Below the pieces are notes generated by a model. That model searched no databases and had not been told where the DNA came from. It was given only the letters and a program-made list of their open reading frames with translations. Shown here in pieces: positions 1 to 8,745 of a stretch of DNA of 64,000 nucleotides. The DNA lies in contig NZ_CP095061.1 in the NCBI RefSeq assembly GCF_022921055.1, forward strand, positions 2,209,501 to 2,273,500. Reading direction: 5' to 3'. The stretch comes from Hymenobacter volaticus (GTDB taxonomy: Bacteria; Bacteroidota; Bacteroidia; Cytophagales; Hymenobacteraceae). Position 1 is the stretch's first letter. Each line of letters begins with the position of its first letter. Both the position numbers and the translations under genes were made by a program.

Positions 1-1
1 G

Positions 2-367
2 AAAAACCGCATCCTCATCGTCGACGACTCTTTTTACATGCGCACGATGCTCAAGAATGTGCTTACTGATGCTGGCTATGAAGTAGTGGGTGAGGCCGCT
101 AATGGCCAGCAAGCCATTGAAATGGCTGCTGCCACCAAACCAGACCTCATCACCCTCGACGTAATTCTGCCCGACAACACTGGCCTGGATGTATTGAAAG
201 GCATCCGTGAAAACGACCCCGATGTAAAGGTGGTGATGTGCAGTGCCGTAGGCCAAGAGGTGATTGTGAATGAAGCCCTGGAAAGCGGAGCTTCTGCTTA
301 CATCGTGAAGCCTTTCTCAGAAGAGAAAGTGCTAGAGATAGTAGGAGGGGCGCTAAGTGCTGAATAG
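2..367 (+). CDS. cheY: CheY-type response regulator (5' end outside window)
   Basis: Single-domain receiver that would carry the chemotaxis phosphosignal from CheA to its output. The reading frame is already open at base 2 and starts with KNRILIVDDS, so only the first residue or so is missing; the internal ATG at 38 is not the start. The acidic pair DD, the phospho-acceptor Asp in ITLDVILPD, the Ser of CSAVG and the Lys of VKPFSEE are all present, so it should be phosphorylatable. No output domain follows. It is the first of four same-strand chemotaxis genes, 81 bases before cheB. A stand-alone regulator of another pathway is possible, but the neighbours make the chemotaxis role very likely. 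Confidence 0.93.
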   Translation, partial: KNRILIVDDSFYMRTMLKNVLTDAGYEVVGEAANGQQAIEMAAATKPDLITLDVILPDNTGLDVLKGIRENDPDVKVVMCSAVGQEVIVNEALESGASAYIVKPFSEEKVLEIVGGALSAE

Positions 368-448
368 CGCGCTGCTTTAGTTGCTCTGCATACAGTCAGC
401 CGGCTTTGTGGCTGGCTGTGAGCCTGCCTGTCGTATTGGTTTTTCCTC

Positions 449-1531
449 GTGCCTGATATTCTCGTTCCAAAAACTGTTTTACTTGGTAGCCTGCCCACCG
501 CTGGGCGGCTTGCGCTGACGCGACTACTGCAGCAGCTTGGGCTACGCGTGAGTGGTGTCAGCGAAGACCCCACTGGGTTTATTACGCAAGTCCACCGGCT
601 TCGTCCTGCGTTGCTGATTGTGGATGAATCGCAGTTGCGTGGTCTGGAAGCGCTTAGCCGCCATGTAGTACTGCCGGTGCTACTCTACTGCGAAAGCCAG
701 CCGTTGCCGGGCATGATGCGCGAAGCTAGCCGGTGGGGCGTTTTCGACTTTATCCTAGCAAGTGCTGCCGCGTTGGAGTGGAGCAGCACGATAATGCGTA
801 AGCTGCAAATAGCTCCTTTGCAGCCAGTTGCTTCATGGCGCAAAATACGCAGCGCGGCCACCGTGCCTGGCTTGCCGGGTGGAGTGGTGATTATTGGAGG
901 TTCTACCGGCAGCCCTGAAGTGGTGGAGCAGTTGGTGCGGGCCTTGCCTGCTACGCTCGCTTGCGCAGTACTCGTAGCCGTGCATTTGCCGGCGTCGTTC
1001 TCGAACTCGTTTGTGAAGCGTCTGGCGCGAGCAAGTTCGTTGCCAGTTATGGCTGCCGGGGTAGGAACCCAGCTAACGCCAGATTGCATATTCGTGGCAC
1101 CGGGCGGCCGTAACCTCGTTGTGCAGTCTGCGCTGCACACGCCTTGGCAGTGCTGGCAAACCGATTTTTCCACTGAGTGTAGCCCTTTCGGGGATGAACC
1201 TTCGATTGACATCCTCATGCGTTCGGTTGCTCATACAGTAGGCAACAACGTGTTGGGTGTGATCCTGACGGGTATGGGCCGCGACGGTACACTGGGGGCT
1301 CAGGCTATCCGCCAGCACGGCGGAACCGTGTTGGTGCAGGATGAAGCTTCCTCGGTGCTTTTCTCGATGCCGAACTCGGTAATTCAAGCGGGTTGGGCCA
1401 ATGATGTGCTGCCGCTGGCTGAATTGCCTGACGCTATTGTGCACTATACTGGGCAGTTCCAACGGACAGTATCGGGCGTGCGCAATACAAAAGTTTCTGT
1501 TCCTTCTTCGCGTCGTTTGGTTGAGTTATGA
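449..1531 (+). CDS. cheB: CheB protein-glutamate methylesterase with degenerate receiver domain
   Basis: Demethylates or deamidates chemoreceptors to reset adaptation. GTG start at 449. Residues about 8-118 have the length and outline of a receiver, but the acidic pair is replaced (VLLGSLP where VLVVDDS is usual) and the switch Lys is lost (DFILAS where DFVTKP is usual); only an Asp at about residue 59 remains. Residues about 143-340 are an intact methylesterase domain: Ser152 in GGSTG, His179 in VAVHLP and Asp279 in GMGRDG form the expected triad, followed by DEASS and MPNSV. The 3' end overlaps cheA by ATGA, indicating translational coupling. Control by CheA phosphorylation is therefore doubtful. 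No CheR or chemoreceptor gene lies in the window. Confidence 0.93.
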   Translation: MPDILVPKTVLLGSLPTAGRLALTRLLQQLGLRVSGVSEDPTGFITQVHRLRPALLIVDESQLRGLEALSRHVVLPVLLYCESQPLPGMMREASRWGVFDFILASAAALEWSSTIMRKLQIAPLQPVASWRKIRSAATVPGLPGGVVIIGGSTGSPEVVEQLVRALPATLACAVLVAVHLPASFSNSFVKRLARASSLPVMAAGVGTQLTPDCIFVAPGGRNLVVQSALHTPWQCWQTDFSTECSPFGDEPSIDILMRSVAHTVGNNVLGVILTGMGRDGTLGAQAIRQHGGTVLVQDEASSVLFSMPNSVIQAGWANDVLPLAELPDAIVHYTGQFQRTVSGVRNTKVSVPSSRRLVEL

Positions 1532-3156
1532 AATCACGCGAACAGGAATACCGTGAAATCTTTATGGCGGAGGCGCTCGAATACTACGACGCCATGAGCC
1601 AGCATATCAGTGAGCTGGAACGGAACCCCCAGGATCAGCCCTCTCTCAATGAGTTGTTCCGACTCATGCACAACCTGAAGTCCAACTCTCGGGCTATGGG
1701 CTTCACAGAAATCGGCGAGGTGGCGCACCATATGGAAACCATCTTCGGCTTGATTCGGGACAAGCAGCGGAATTTTGCTGGCAGCTTGAGCAAGGTGCTT
1801 TTCTCGGGCGTTGATACGCTAGGCACTATGATTAGAGCCGTAGGTGAGGAAGCAGCCCTGCCCGATGTCACCATGTTGCTCGACAACCTCAACCGCCTTG
1901 TGGAAGGCCAGGAGCCCGAGCTGCCCGAAGAAGACCTGAGCGACGAAGAAGCTAACCGCAAGCTGGAGCTTTCGGATCTAGTTTACATTCAAATAAAAAA
2001 GCTCGATCACCTACTTAACCTAGTAGGCGAGCTGATTATTGACCGGGACCGGATTCTGACGCTAAGCCAGGAAATCGGCAATTCTGCTTTGCAAACCACG
2101 GCGGCTCACCTCTTTCGCATCACCGATGAGCTGCAGTACTCCGTCATGGATGCGCGCTTGGTGAATGTGGGCTCCTTGCTCAATAAGTTTCCACGGGTGG
2201 TGCGCGACGTGGCTACGGCCGAGCAAAAGCAAGTAGAGTTAACACTCAGTGGTCAAGACATCCAAATTGACCGCAACATCCTGCAGATTATCACCGATGC
2301 GCTCCTACACCTCGTGCGCAATGCTGTGGGTCACGGCATTGAAAAGCCAGAGGAGCGAGTGAAGGCCGGCAAATCGGCGGAAGGGCACCTGCGGCTTTCG
2401 GCACAGACCGAGCGCGACGACGTGCTGATTCAAGTAATCGACGACGGCAAAGGCATAAACATCGAGCAGGTGCGTCGTAAGGCGGTGGAGCGCGGGTTGG
2501 TACCCAAGCAAGTCGCCAAAACGCTTGATGATGATGCGGTGCGAGCTTTCCTGTTCGAGCCGGGTTTCTCGATGGCCAAGGAGGTAACCGAAATTTCCGG
2601 CCGCGGCGTAGGACTCGACGTTGTCAAACTAGCTATTGACTCGCTTGGCGGGCAGTTACGCGTCGATTCGAAGCTAGGCGAAGGCACCACGTTCACACTG
2701 GTGCTCCCGACGTCTATAGCCGTAAAAGGTGCGTTGCTTTTCGAACTCGATCAACGCAGCTACGCTATTCCGCTTATGCACACCGACTCGGTTGTGTCGC
2801 TTTTGCCGCAGCAACTGCACGTCATTGGCGGACTGCTAATGGCCAGTATACAAGGTGAAAATGTGCCTGTAGTTAGTTTGCGTCGGCTGCTGAACGGAGA
2901 CGGGCCCATGGCTCCGGTTTCACGCGCCGACGTAGATGGCCGACAGGATATTATCATCATTGCTTACAACAACCGCAAACTCGGGCTCATCGTTGATCGT
3001 TTTTTGCGTCAGCAAGATATTGTCATCAAGCCGATGAGTAAGCCGCTGGATACCATTGAATTGTTTGGGGGCGTCACGCTGCTTGGCAGCGGGCAGGTTT
3101 GCTTAGTGCTCGATGTGCCCGCCTTAACTCGTCTGTTTCTAGCCCGGCGACCTTAA
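1528..3156 (+). CDS. cheA: CheA chemotaxis histidine kinase lacking a P2 domain
   Basis: Autophosphorylating kinase of the chemotaxis array. Order of domains: P1 Hpt with His48 in LMHNLKS; an acidic linker around residues 125-145; P3 dimerisation (about 148-210); P4 ATPase (about 215-395) with N-box HLVRN, G1 DDGKG, F-box FEPGFS and G2 GRGVGLD; P5 CheW-like docking domain to the end. At 542 residues it is shorter than enteric CheA because the CheY/CheB-binding P2 domain is missing. In the N-box the usual Asp before His-Gly is Gly268. Start ATG overlaps the cheB stop. A CheW-dependent array is implied but no cheW is nearby. Confidence 0.94.
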   Translation: MKSREQEYREIFMAEALEYYDAMSQHISELERNPQDQPSLNELFRLMHNLKSNSRAMGFTEIGEVAHHMETIFGLIRDKQRNFAGSLSKVLFSGVDTLGTMIRAVGEEAALPDVTMLLDNLNRLVEGQEPELPEEDLSDEEANRKLELSDLVYIQIKKLDHLLNLVGELIIDRDRILTLSQEIGNSALQTTAAHLFRITDELQYSVMDARLVNVGSLLNKFPRVVRDVATAEQKQVELTLSGQDIQIDRNILQIITDALLHLVRNAVGHGIEKPEERVKAGKSAEGHLRLSAQTERDDVLIQVIDDGKGINIEQVRRKAVERGLVPKQVAKTLDDDAVRAFLFEPGFSMAKEVTEISGRGVGLDVVKLAIDSLGGQLRVDSKLGEGTTFTLVLPTSIAVKGALLFELDQRSYAIPLMHTDSVVSLLPQQLHVIGGLLMASIQGENVPVVSLRRLLNGDGPMAPVSRADVDGRQDIIIIAYNNRKLGLIVDRFLRQQDIVIKPMSKPLDTIELFGGVTLLGSGQVCLVLDVPALTRLFLARRP

Positions 3157-3211
3157 ATTTACGTACTGCTGAATTCGCTGTGGTCACGCTACTGCAGCAG
3201 CAGCCAATTGA

Positions 3212-3853
3212 ATGAATTATATGGACTTGCACATGACGGAACTGGAGCGCGACGTAGTCCGCGAAATTCTGAACATAGGACTGGCCCGCGCCGCCGATTC
3301 TTTCGCGGTGATTGCCCAAGAGAAGGTTCTTTTAGAAGTGCCTAGCCTCGACTTGGTGCCTGGAACCGGCATTCTGGACCGCGTGCGCGACATACAGCAA
3401 AACCACGTTCCAGTGCAGTCTGATATTCGTGGCGAGTTCAACGGCACCACGCTGATGTTCTTTTCGGGCCAGCATATTCAGCGCTTGTCCAAGGTGTGTT
3501 TGCGCATGAACACGACTGCATCTACGCAGATCGACGAGATGCAGGAGTCGTTGTTGCTGGAAATCAGCAACATCATCACCGGTGCTCTGGTGACGCAGTT
3601 AGCCAATATTCTGAAAGCCAAGATATACGGAGCGCCACCTATTGCTCCTCGCGGTGATATTGCTACCTCACTGCACAACCTGTTGCTCGCGCAGCCTCTC
3701 GTGCAACCCCTAATATTTTCGGTTATCACGCAGTTTTCCGACAAAGACAACTCGGTGGAGCTACCGCTAATGCTATTCTTCGACCGCCCTACATTCGAGA
3801 AGATTCTCGACATCATTCGCACGTACGACTTCCTTAACGGACAGCCTTCTTAA
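3212..3853 (+). CDS. cheC: CheC-family CheY-P phosphatase
   Basis: Likely removes phosphate from CheY-P, giving the operon a signal-termination step. The protein has the CheC internal repeat with both phosphatase signatures of the D/S-xxx-E-xx-N type: Asp14-Glu18-Asn21 and Ser113-Glu117-Asn120. Length of 213 residues fits CheC. The start chosen is ATG 3212; ATG at 3221 or 3233 is also possible. It lies 55 bases after cheA on the same strand and is followed by a large hairpin that probably ends the operon. A FliY/FliN role is unlikely because no C-terminal SpoA domain is present. Confidence 0.82.
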   Translation: MNYMDLHMTELERDVVREILNIGLARAADSFAVIAQEKVLLEVPSLDLVPGTGILDRVRDIQQNHVPVQSDIRGEFNGTTLMFFSGQHIQRLSKVCLRMNTTASTQIDEMQESLLLEISNIITGALVTQLANILKAKIYGAPPIAPRGDIATSLHNLLLAQPLVQPLIFSVITQFSDKDNSVELPLMLFFDRPTFEKILDIIRTYDFLNGQPS

Positions 3854-3870
3854 TTAAGGGTAGAGACGAA

Positions 3871-3929
3871 ATGGTGAGCTGGATGTTCTGCTGACGCAAA
3901 TTGCGCAACTGGAACACCCGGCTCACCAT
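3871..3929. terminator. Imperfect 59-bp palindrome ending the che operon
   Basis: Two arms of about 29 bases (3871-3899 and 3901-3929) are near-complementary and are followed by TTTTACCTTT. Position just after cheC fits an intrinsic terminator. The T-rich tail also contains TACCTTTA (3933-3940), which resembles a -7 box for the ureohydrolase gene that starts at 3970. Confidence 0.6.
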
Positions 3930-3969
3930 TTTACCTTTAGGCCTCTTTCACCACCACACTATTCGCCTT

Positions 3970-5064
3970 ATGGCTTCAACACATTCTTCTGCCCTCAAAC
4001 ACAAACTAGCCAACTTTGACCCCAACGCCTTAGGCGACGCGCAGGGTGGTGTATTTGGCTTGCCCTTCACCGTGGAAGAGGCGCAAGTAGTCATTGTACC
4101 TGTGCCTTGGGAGGTTACCGTCTCCTATCGAGCTGGTACCGCCGAAGGCCCCGAAGCCATTCGGGAAGCTTCTTTACAAGTGGACCTCTACGACCCAGAC
4201 ATGCCCGATGCGTGGCGTATGGGTTTGGCTATGGAAGATGCCGACGAGAAAGTGGCTCAGGAAAGCCAGGAATTGCGCAAGCAGGCTGCAACCTACATCA
4301 AGTGGCTGGAGGCTGGTGAGCCTGCCGCGGAGGCCGCTACGCATGCCGATGTACCGGCCGCCATCACCAAGCGGGGCCTGGGCTTGCTGAAGTACCTCAG
4401 AGAAAAAACCGGCGCGTATCTCGACGAAGGCAAAGGAGTTGTGCTGCTCGGTGGCGACCATAGCACGCCGCTCGGTTACCTGCACGCGCTGGCCGAGCGC
4501 TACGATGATTTCGGCATCCTCCAAATCGATGCGCACTGCGACCTACGACCTGCATACGAAGGCTTCGAGTATTCGCACGCTTCCATTATGTACAATGCGC
4601 TTAAGCTGCCGCAGATAAAGAAGCTGGTGCAGGTTGGTATCCGTGACTTAAGCCAGCAGGAAGCCGAAACCGTAGAGCAAAGCCAGGGGCGCATCGTCAT
4701 GTTCCATAACCGTTTTCTGAGCGATGAGCGGTTCGCCAAGAAATCTTGGAAAAAGGTGTGTGGCAAAATCATTGCGCAACTGCCGCAGAAGGTGTATTTA
4801 AGCTTTGATATTGACGGGCTAGACCCAAAGCTCTGCCCAGGTACAGGTACGCCAGTGCCTGGTGGGCTCGAATTCGAAGAAGCGCTCTACCTCATCCGCG
4901 AGGTGGTACGCTCCGGGCGCACCATCATTGGCTGCGACCTGAACGAAGTAGCACCCGGCGACACCGAGTGGAATGCTATTGTGGGTGCACGCCTACTTTA
5001 CAGCATGGCCAATTGGATGGGCGTATCCCAAGGCCGCCTCACCGACAGGGGCTCCGACAAGTAA
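3970..5064 (+). CDS. Agmatinase/formimidoylglutamase-family ureohydrolase
   Basis: Binuclear-manganese hydrolase of the arginase fold. The ATG at 3970 is chosen over upstream codons because the family sequence begins here; it gives 364 residues. Metal ligands are visible: His164 in GGDHS, Asp187/His189/Asp191 in QIDAHCD, and Asp280/Asp282 in SFDIDGLDP. A charged insertion at about 90-130 makes it longer than enteric agmatinase and is typical of the Bacteroidota branch annotated as agmatinase family protein. The substrate (agmatine, formiminoglutamate or another guanidino compound) cannot be told from sequence alone, and no his-degradation or polyamine gene lies next to it. Confidence 0.88.
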   Translation: MASTHSSALKHKLANFDPNALGDAQGGVFGLPFTVEEAQVVIVPVPWEVTVSYRAGTAEGPEAIREASLQVDLYDPDMPDAWRMGLAMEDADEKVAQESQELRKQAATYIKWLEAGEPAAEAATHADVPAAITKRGLGLLKYLREKTGAYLDEGKGVVLLGGDHSTPLGYLHALAERYDDFGILQIDAHCDLRPAYEGFEYSHASIMYNALKLPQIKKLVQVGIRDLSQQEAETVEQSQGRIVMFHNRFLSDERFAKKSWKKVCGKIIAQLPQKVYLSFDIDGLDPKLCPGTGTPVPGGLEFEEALYLIREVVRSGRTIIGCDLNEVAPGDTEWNAIVGARLLYSMANWMGVSQGRLTDRGSDK

Positions 5065-5255
5065 GAGCAGTTAAGTTGTAGAAAAGTCCGGGCGGGGCAG
5101 TTGTCTTTATCAACCGATAAAAGCAACTATCCCGCCCGTACTTTTTCTGCTAGTAGGGGCGAGGCAATAGGGCGATACAGGCTGCAGGCTATCCTTTTTA
5201 CCTCATCCGCGTACATTCCCCAACTTTCTCCCTCACTTAATTTCTCTCTACGCTC

Positions 5256-5591
5256 ATGGGGTTCATTCTCAAGTTTCTGCTTACGGCAGTTATCACTTAT
5301 CTGCTGGCTGCGTTTCTGCCCGGCTCCCACATTGGGGGCTTCACTGATGCTCTGCTACTGGTTATCGTGCTAGGCATATTGAATGCAGTGCTGAAGCCTA
5401 TCCTGAAGCTGCTCGGGCTGCCCATCACGATTCTGACGCTTGGATTGTTTCTGTTGGTTATCAACGCGGCCATTGTCATGATTGCCGATGCGCTATTGTC
5501 TGGTTTTGCAGTGGATGGATTCATTTCCGCGCTTCTTTTCAGCGTGGTGCTTTCTGTTGTAACGGCTGTCGTGGATATGGTGGTTGACTAG
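5256..5591 (+). CDS. Small membrane protein, phage-holin family 4 (PF04020-like)
   Basis: 111 residues, almost wholly hydrophobic, with four predicted membrane segments (about 3-22, 29-48, 54-78, 85-109). The PITILTLGLFLLVINA core resembles the YvlD / phage holin 4 superfamily, which despite its name is usually chromosomal and of unknown function. There are no phage genes nearby. Monocistronic in appearance, ended by a strong bidirectional terminator shared with the convergent DUF4349 gene. Confidence 0.75.
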   Translation: MGFILKFLLTAVITYLLAAFLPGSHIGGFTDALLLVIVLGILNAVLKPILKLLGLPITILTLGLFLLVINAAIVMIADALLSGFAVDGFISALLFSVVLSVVTAVVDMVVD

Positions 5592-5601
5592 CAACTACCA
5601 C

Positions 5602-5640
5602 ATAAAAAGCCCCGGATACGAAGTATCCGGGGCTTTTTAT
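5602..5640. terminator. Bidirectional intrinsic terminator
   Basis: Perfect 18-bp arms (5602-5619 and 5623-5640) around a GAA loop, GC-rich core CCCCGGATAC with A- and T-runs at the two ends. It separates two convergent genes, so it can stop transcription from both sides. Confidence 0.92.
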
Positions 5641-5661
5641 GTTATGTATAGCAGAGCTTAT

Positions 5662-6564
5662 CTAAGCTGAAGCCGCAGCGCGTTGCCGACGTCGGTGTCG
5701 CCACGCCCGTAAGCCCCAGACTCCAAGAGCGCCGCCAAGTAGAAGCGGCCAGGCTGTTACCAAGGCTAACACAAGACCTGTGAGTAGCTCCCAACCATCA
5801 TAGAAAGATTGAACAAGCCGGCTGCCAAACGAGATAACCGGCGCATCAGGAGCAGTTAAGGCAATTGGTTGGAAATAAGTTAGCGTGATTGTGGAATAGG
5901 CTACTTGGTCGTTCAGGGTTTTCAGCCGGCTTTCTGTTGCTTCAATATCACCGCGTACTTGTCCAATCTTTTCTTCTATTTCCAGGATATCGGATATCTT
6001 CTTTGCCTGACTCAACAATGCTACATACCGCTGTTCCAAAGCGCGTTTGGTACCTAATCGCGCCGATACATCCGCATGTTCAGCCGTTACATCGTCGGTA
6101 CTTAGAGATTTGGATACTAAAGTGCCAAGTCCATTGAGGCTACCAAGCATAGCCTGAAAACGGCCCGGTATCACCCTGATTTTCATCTGGTGTTGCCGCT
6201 CCCCATCCTGCCGCGTCTCCGCCGCATCCGACACATACGCCCCATACGTGCGCGTGAGACTGTCCATACGGGCGTTGGCCCTGTCTAAGTCTTCCACTTT
6301 GACCCGTACCTCCGCGTGATAAATCAGCTTGCGTGTAGCGGCCGGGGCCGCCGTTACTTTCACCTGTGAAGGAATTTCCTGGAAACTTTCGTCGCTGACA
6401 ATGGCTTGCGCTTCGACCTCCTCTGATTTTGATTCCATCATTGGTGGAACATCCATCAGGACGTTTTCCTTTAATAGCTTGTCCTCCGATAAGGCTTCTT
6501 GCTCTTTATTGCAAGAAACAAGCAATAGCAAACAAAACAGGGGAATCCAAACAGTTTTGCGCAT
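5662..6564 (-). CDS. DUF4349-domain lipoprotein
   Basis: Membrane-anchored protein of unknown function. The start at 6564 (MRKTVW) gives a lipoprotein signal ending in LLLVSC, with the Cys at about residue 18; an upstream in-frame ATG at 6612 would bury it. After a low-complexity stretch comes the DUF4349 region (about 80-250), which includes a coiled-coil (EEKIGQVRGDIEATESRLKT) and ends in a membrane segment (about 263-287) and a basic tail. The layout suggests a periplasmic domain anchored at both ends. It runs convergent to the small membrane gene and divergent from the GAF gene. Confidence 0.82.
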   Translation of the reverse strand: MRKTVWIPLFCLLLLVSCNKEQEALSEDKLLKENVLMDVPPMMESKSEEVEAQAIVSDESFQEIPSQVKVTAAPAATRKLIYHAEVRVKVEDLDRANARMDSLTRTYGAYVSDAAETRQDGERQHQMKIRVIPGRFQAMLGSLNGLGTLVSKSLSTDDVTAEHADVSARLGTKRALEQRYVALLSQAKKISDILEIEEKIGQVRGDIEATESRLKTLNDQVAYSTITLTYFQPIALTAPDAPVISFGSRLVQSFYDGWELLTGLVLALVTAWPLLLGGALGVWGLRAWRHRRRQRAAASA

Positions 6565-6831
6565 GATGCATGAAGTTAAAAGTGAATCTTCTCTCGCTTG
6601 AACCTCCGCCACAAATCTTCAACGCTTCACTGCTCTTACTTGGTATTTGACTTTAATCATGCTCTCGAATTCTTGACTTATCTGAGTTTGCTGTAATTAG
6701 ATTGCCAGCTATTTAAAGCTATTTGGGTGTGGCCTCATAGGCAATAAGTCAACAACTTATTCTGCAGCCAACCGCTAACTATTCATTGCTGCCCCCGTTT
6801 CACAGGAGTATACTGTCTCGACGAAACCAGC

Positions 6832-7377
6832 ATGAGTTCAACTACCGATCATTCTTTACTGGTAACGGTACCAGCTGATGAAGCACCAACGGCCACCATC
6901 AACCGAATACTAGAGCAAGTGGGAAAATACTTAGATGCCGACCGTTGCTTTCTGTACGTCCGGGACCCAACTGTAGGCAAGGGCCGTATTGCCTTCTGCT
7001 GGCGCAAAAACGACGTAGTGCCCAATCCTATTCATGACTGGCAGGAAGACACAACCGACTTACCGCAAGAAGACCCGCTGTTTCGGGCTGCGCTGGCTGC
7101 TCGGCCGTCAGTATTTGTGGAGGATGTAGAAACTGCTACGCCCGATGTGCTCAACCGCGACTTCGAGCACAAGACTTTCGGCCACCGCTCCTTGATCCAC
7201 GCCCACATCACCGAGGACAAGCAGTTGTGGGGCATTTTGCAGCCTTGCTTGTTTGGACAGCCGCGCCACTGGACGTTACAGGAACGAGCCGCCATTGAAG
7301 CTATTCTGCCAACTTTACTGCCAGTCATTAAAGCCTATATCAGCAGCGTAAACATTCCTGCAAAAGCAAAAAAATAG
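6832..7377 (+). CDS. GAF-domain protein
   Basis: 181 residues, single GAF-like sensor fold: an early helix (TINRILEQVGKYLDADR), the RCFLYVRD strand, a central acidic loop, and the closing strand-helix around LWGILQPC and ERAAIEAILPTLLPVI. No catalytic or DNA-binding domain is attached, so it may bind a small ligand or another protein. Bacteroidota genomes hold many such stand-alone GAF proteins of unknown role. It is transcribed alone and ends within a bidirectional terminator facing murA. Confidence 0.65.
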   Translation: MSSTTDHSLLVTVPADEAPTATINRILEQVGKYLDADRCFLYVRDPTVGKGRIAFCWRKNDVVPNPIHDWQEDTTDLPQEDPLFRAALAARPSVFVEDVETATPDVLNRDFEHKTFGHRSLIHAHITEDKQLWGILQPCLFGQPRHWTLQERAAIEAILPTLLPVIKAYISSVNIPAKAKK

Positions 7378-7403
7378 GTGCTGCGTTGCGGCAGCACCTA
7401 TTT
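7372..7403. terminator. Bidirectional terminator between GAF gene and murA
   Basis: Perfect 13-bp arms (7372-7384 and 7391-7403) with a 6-nt loop; AAATAGG at one end and CCTATTT at the other. It overlaps the last codons of the GAF gene. Confidence 0.85.
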
Positions 7404-7427
7404 ACAGGCTTAGAAAGAAAGGATTAA

Positions 7428-8732
7428 TTATAAGCGACGAATTTGTGCGCCCAAGGCGTTCAAACGCTTATCGATGTGTTGGTAGCCACGGTCAATTTGC
7501 TCTACGTTTTCAATGACGCTCCGTCCGTCGGCCGAGAGGGCAGCAATCAAGAGGGCAACCCCCGCCCGAATATCCGGCGAAGTCATGGTGATGCCGTGCA
7601 ACTGAGTGCGTTTGTTGAGGCCGATAACTGTAGCACGGTGCGGGTCACAAAGAATAATCTGAGCCCCCATGTCGATGAGCTTGTCTACAAAGAACAAGCG
7701 GCTCTCGAACATCTTTTGGTGAATAAGTACCGTGCCCTTCGCTTGGGCCGCTACGACCAACACAATGCTAAGCAGATCAGGCGTAAGGCCCGGCCAAGTA
7801 TGGTCCGAGATGGTTAGAATGCTGCCGTCGAGGTAGGTGGAAATCTCATAACGGTCTTGAGCGGGGATGTAGATATCATCTCCGCGGAACTCCAACTGGA
7901 TGCCCAATTTGCGGAAGGTATCCGGAATAACCCCTAACTCAGTAATCTGGCAGTCCTTAATGGTGATTTCAGAGCCTGTCATGGCCGCAAGACCAATGAA
8001 CGAACCAATCTCAATCATGTCGGGCAGCATGCGGTGGTCAGTGCCGCCGAGGCTTTCCACGCCCTCAATTGTAAGTAGGTTAGAGCCGATGCCGTTGATG
8101 CGGGCACCCATCCGCACCAGCATTTTGCAGAGCTGTTGCACGTAGGGCTCACACGCAGCGTTATAAATGGTAGTCGTGCCCTCAGCCAGCACCGCCGCCA
8201 TCACAATATTGGCCGTACCCGTCACGGAGGCTTCTTCCAGCAGCATGTAGGCGCCGCGCAGTTTGCCTTCCGAGTTGATTCGATAGAAATCGAGTCCTTC
8301 GAGGGTGAGTTTGCCCCCCAACTTTTCCAGGCCTACAAAGTGTGTATCCAGCGGCCGGCGGCCGATTTTGTCGCCGCCGGGCTTTGGTAATTGGCATTTG
8401 CCGAAACGAGCCAGCATGGGCCCCAAAATCATCACCGAGCCGCGCAATGCCCGACCTTGCGCCACGAACTCGGGCGTATCAAGGTAGTCAATGTGTACAT
8501 CGTCGGCTTGAAAGCGGTAGGTATCCGTAGCGAGCTTACCCACTTTAACGCCCATATCGCGCAGCAACTCGATCAGCTTGTTGACGTCGCGGATGTCAGG
8601 AATATTGGAAATAGTGACGGGCTCCGAGGTAAGCAACACAGCGCAGAGGATCTGCAATGCCTCGTTTTTGGCGCCCTGAGGCACAATTTCTCCTTTAAGC
8701 GGATTTCCGCCAATTACTTCAAATGCGGCCAT
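7428..8732 (-). CDS. murA: MurA, UDP-N-acetylglucosamine 1-carboxyvinyltransferase
   Basis: First committed step of peptidoglycan synthesis: transfers enolpyruvate from PEP to UDP-GlcNAc in the cytoplasm. 434 residues, full length for the family, two inside-out alpha/beta domains. Lys22 (QGAKNEAL) and the active loop PGGDKIGRRPLD are visible. The loop residue that is Cys115 in E. coli is Asp121 here, a change known in other bacteria to keep activity while preventing covalent fosfomycin attachment. A -7-like box TACTTTTG lies at 8806-8799 on this strand. Upstream is a long inverted repeat, then the DUF4290 gene on the same strand. Confidence 0.96.
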   Translation of the reverse strand: MAAFEVIGGNPLKGEIVPQGAKNEALQILCAVLLTSEPVTISNIPDIRDVNKLIELLRDMGVKVGKLATDTYRFQADDVHIDYLDTPEFVAQGRALRGSVMILGPMLARFGKCQLPKPGGDKIGRRPLDTHFVGLEKLGGKLTLEGLDFYRINSEGKLRGAYMLLEEASVTGTANIVMAAVLAEGTTTIYNAACEPYVQQLCKMLVRMGARINGIGSNLLTIEGVESLGGTDHRMLPDMIEIGSFIGLAAMTGSEITIKDCQITELGVIPDTFRKLGIQLEFRGDDIYIPAQDRYEISTYLDGSILTISDHTWPGLTPDLLSIVLVVAAQAKGTVLIHQKMFESRLFFVDKLIDMGAQIILCDPHRATVIGLNKRTQLHGITMTSPDIRAGVALLIAALSADGRSVIENVEQIDRGYQHIDKRLNALGAQIRRL

Positions 8733-8745
8733 ATAGTAGAAGTTA

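Noticed and set aside
685..1218. Long open frame opposite cheB
   Set aside because: Shadow of a real gene in high-GC DNA; no family-like sequence and no start context.
5101..5373. Open frame overlapping the small membrane gene start
   Set aside because: Low coding quality, overlaps PF04020-like gene that is clearly real.
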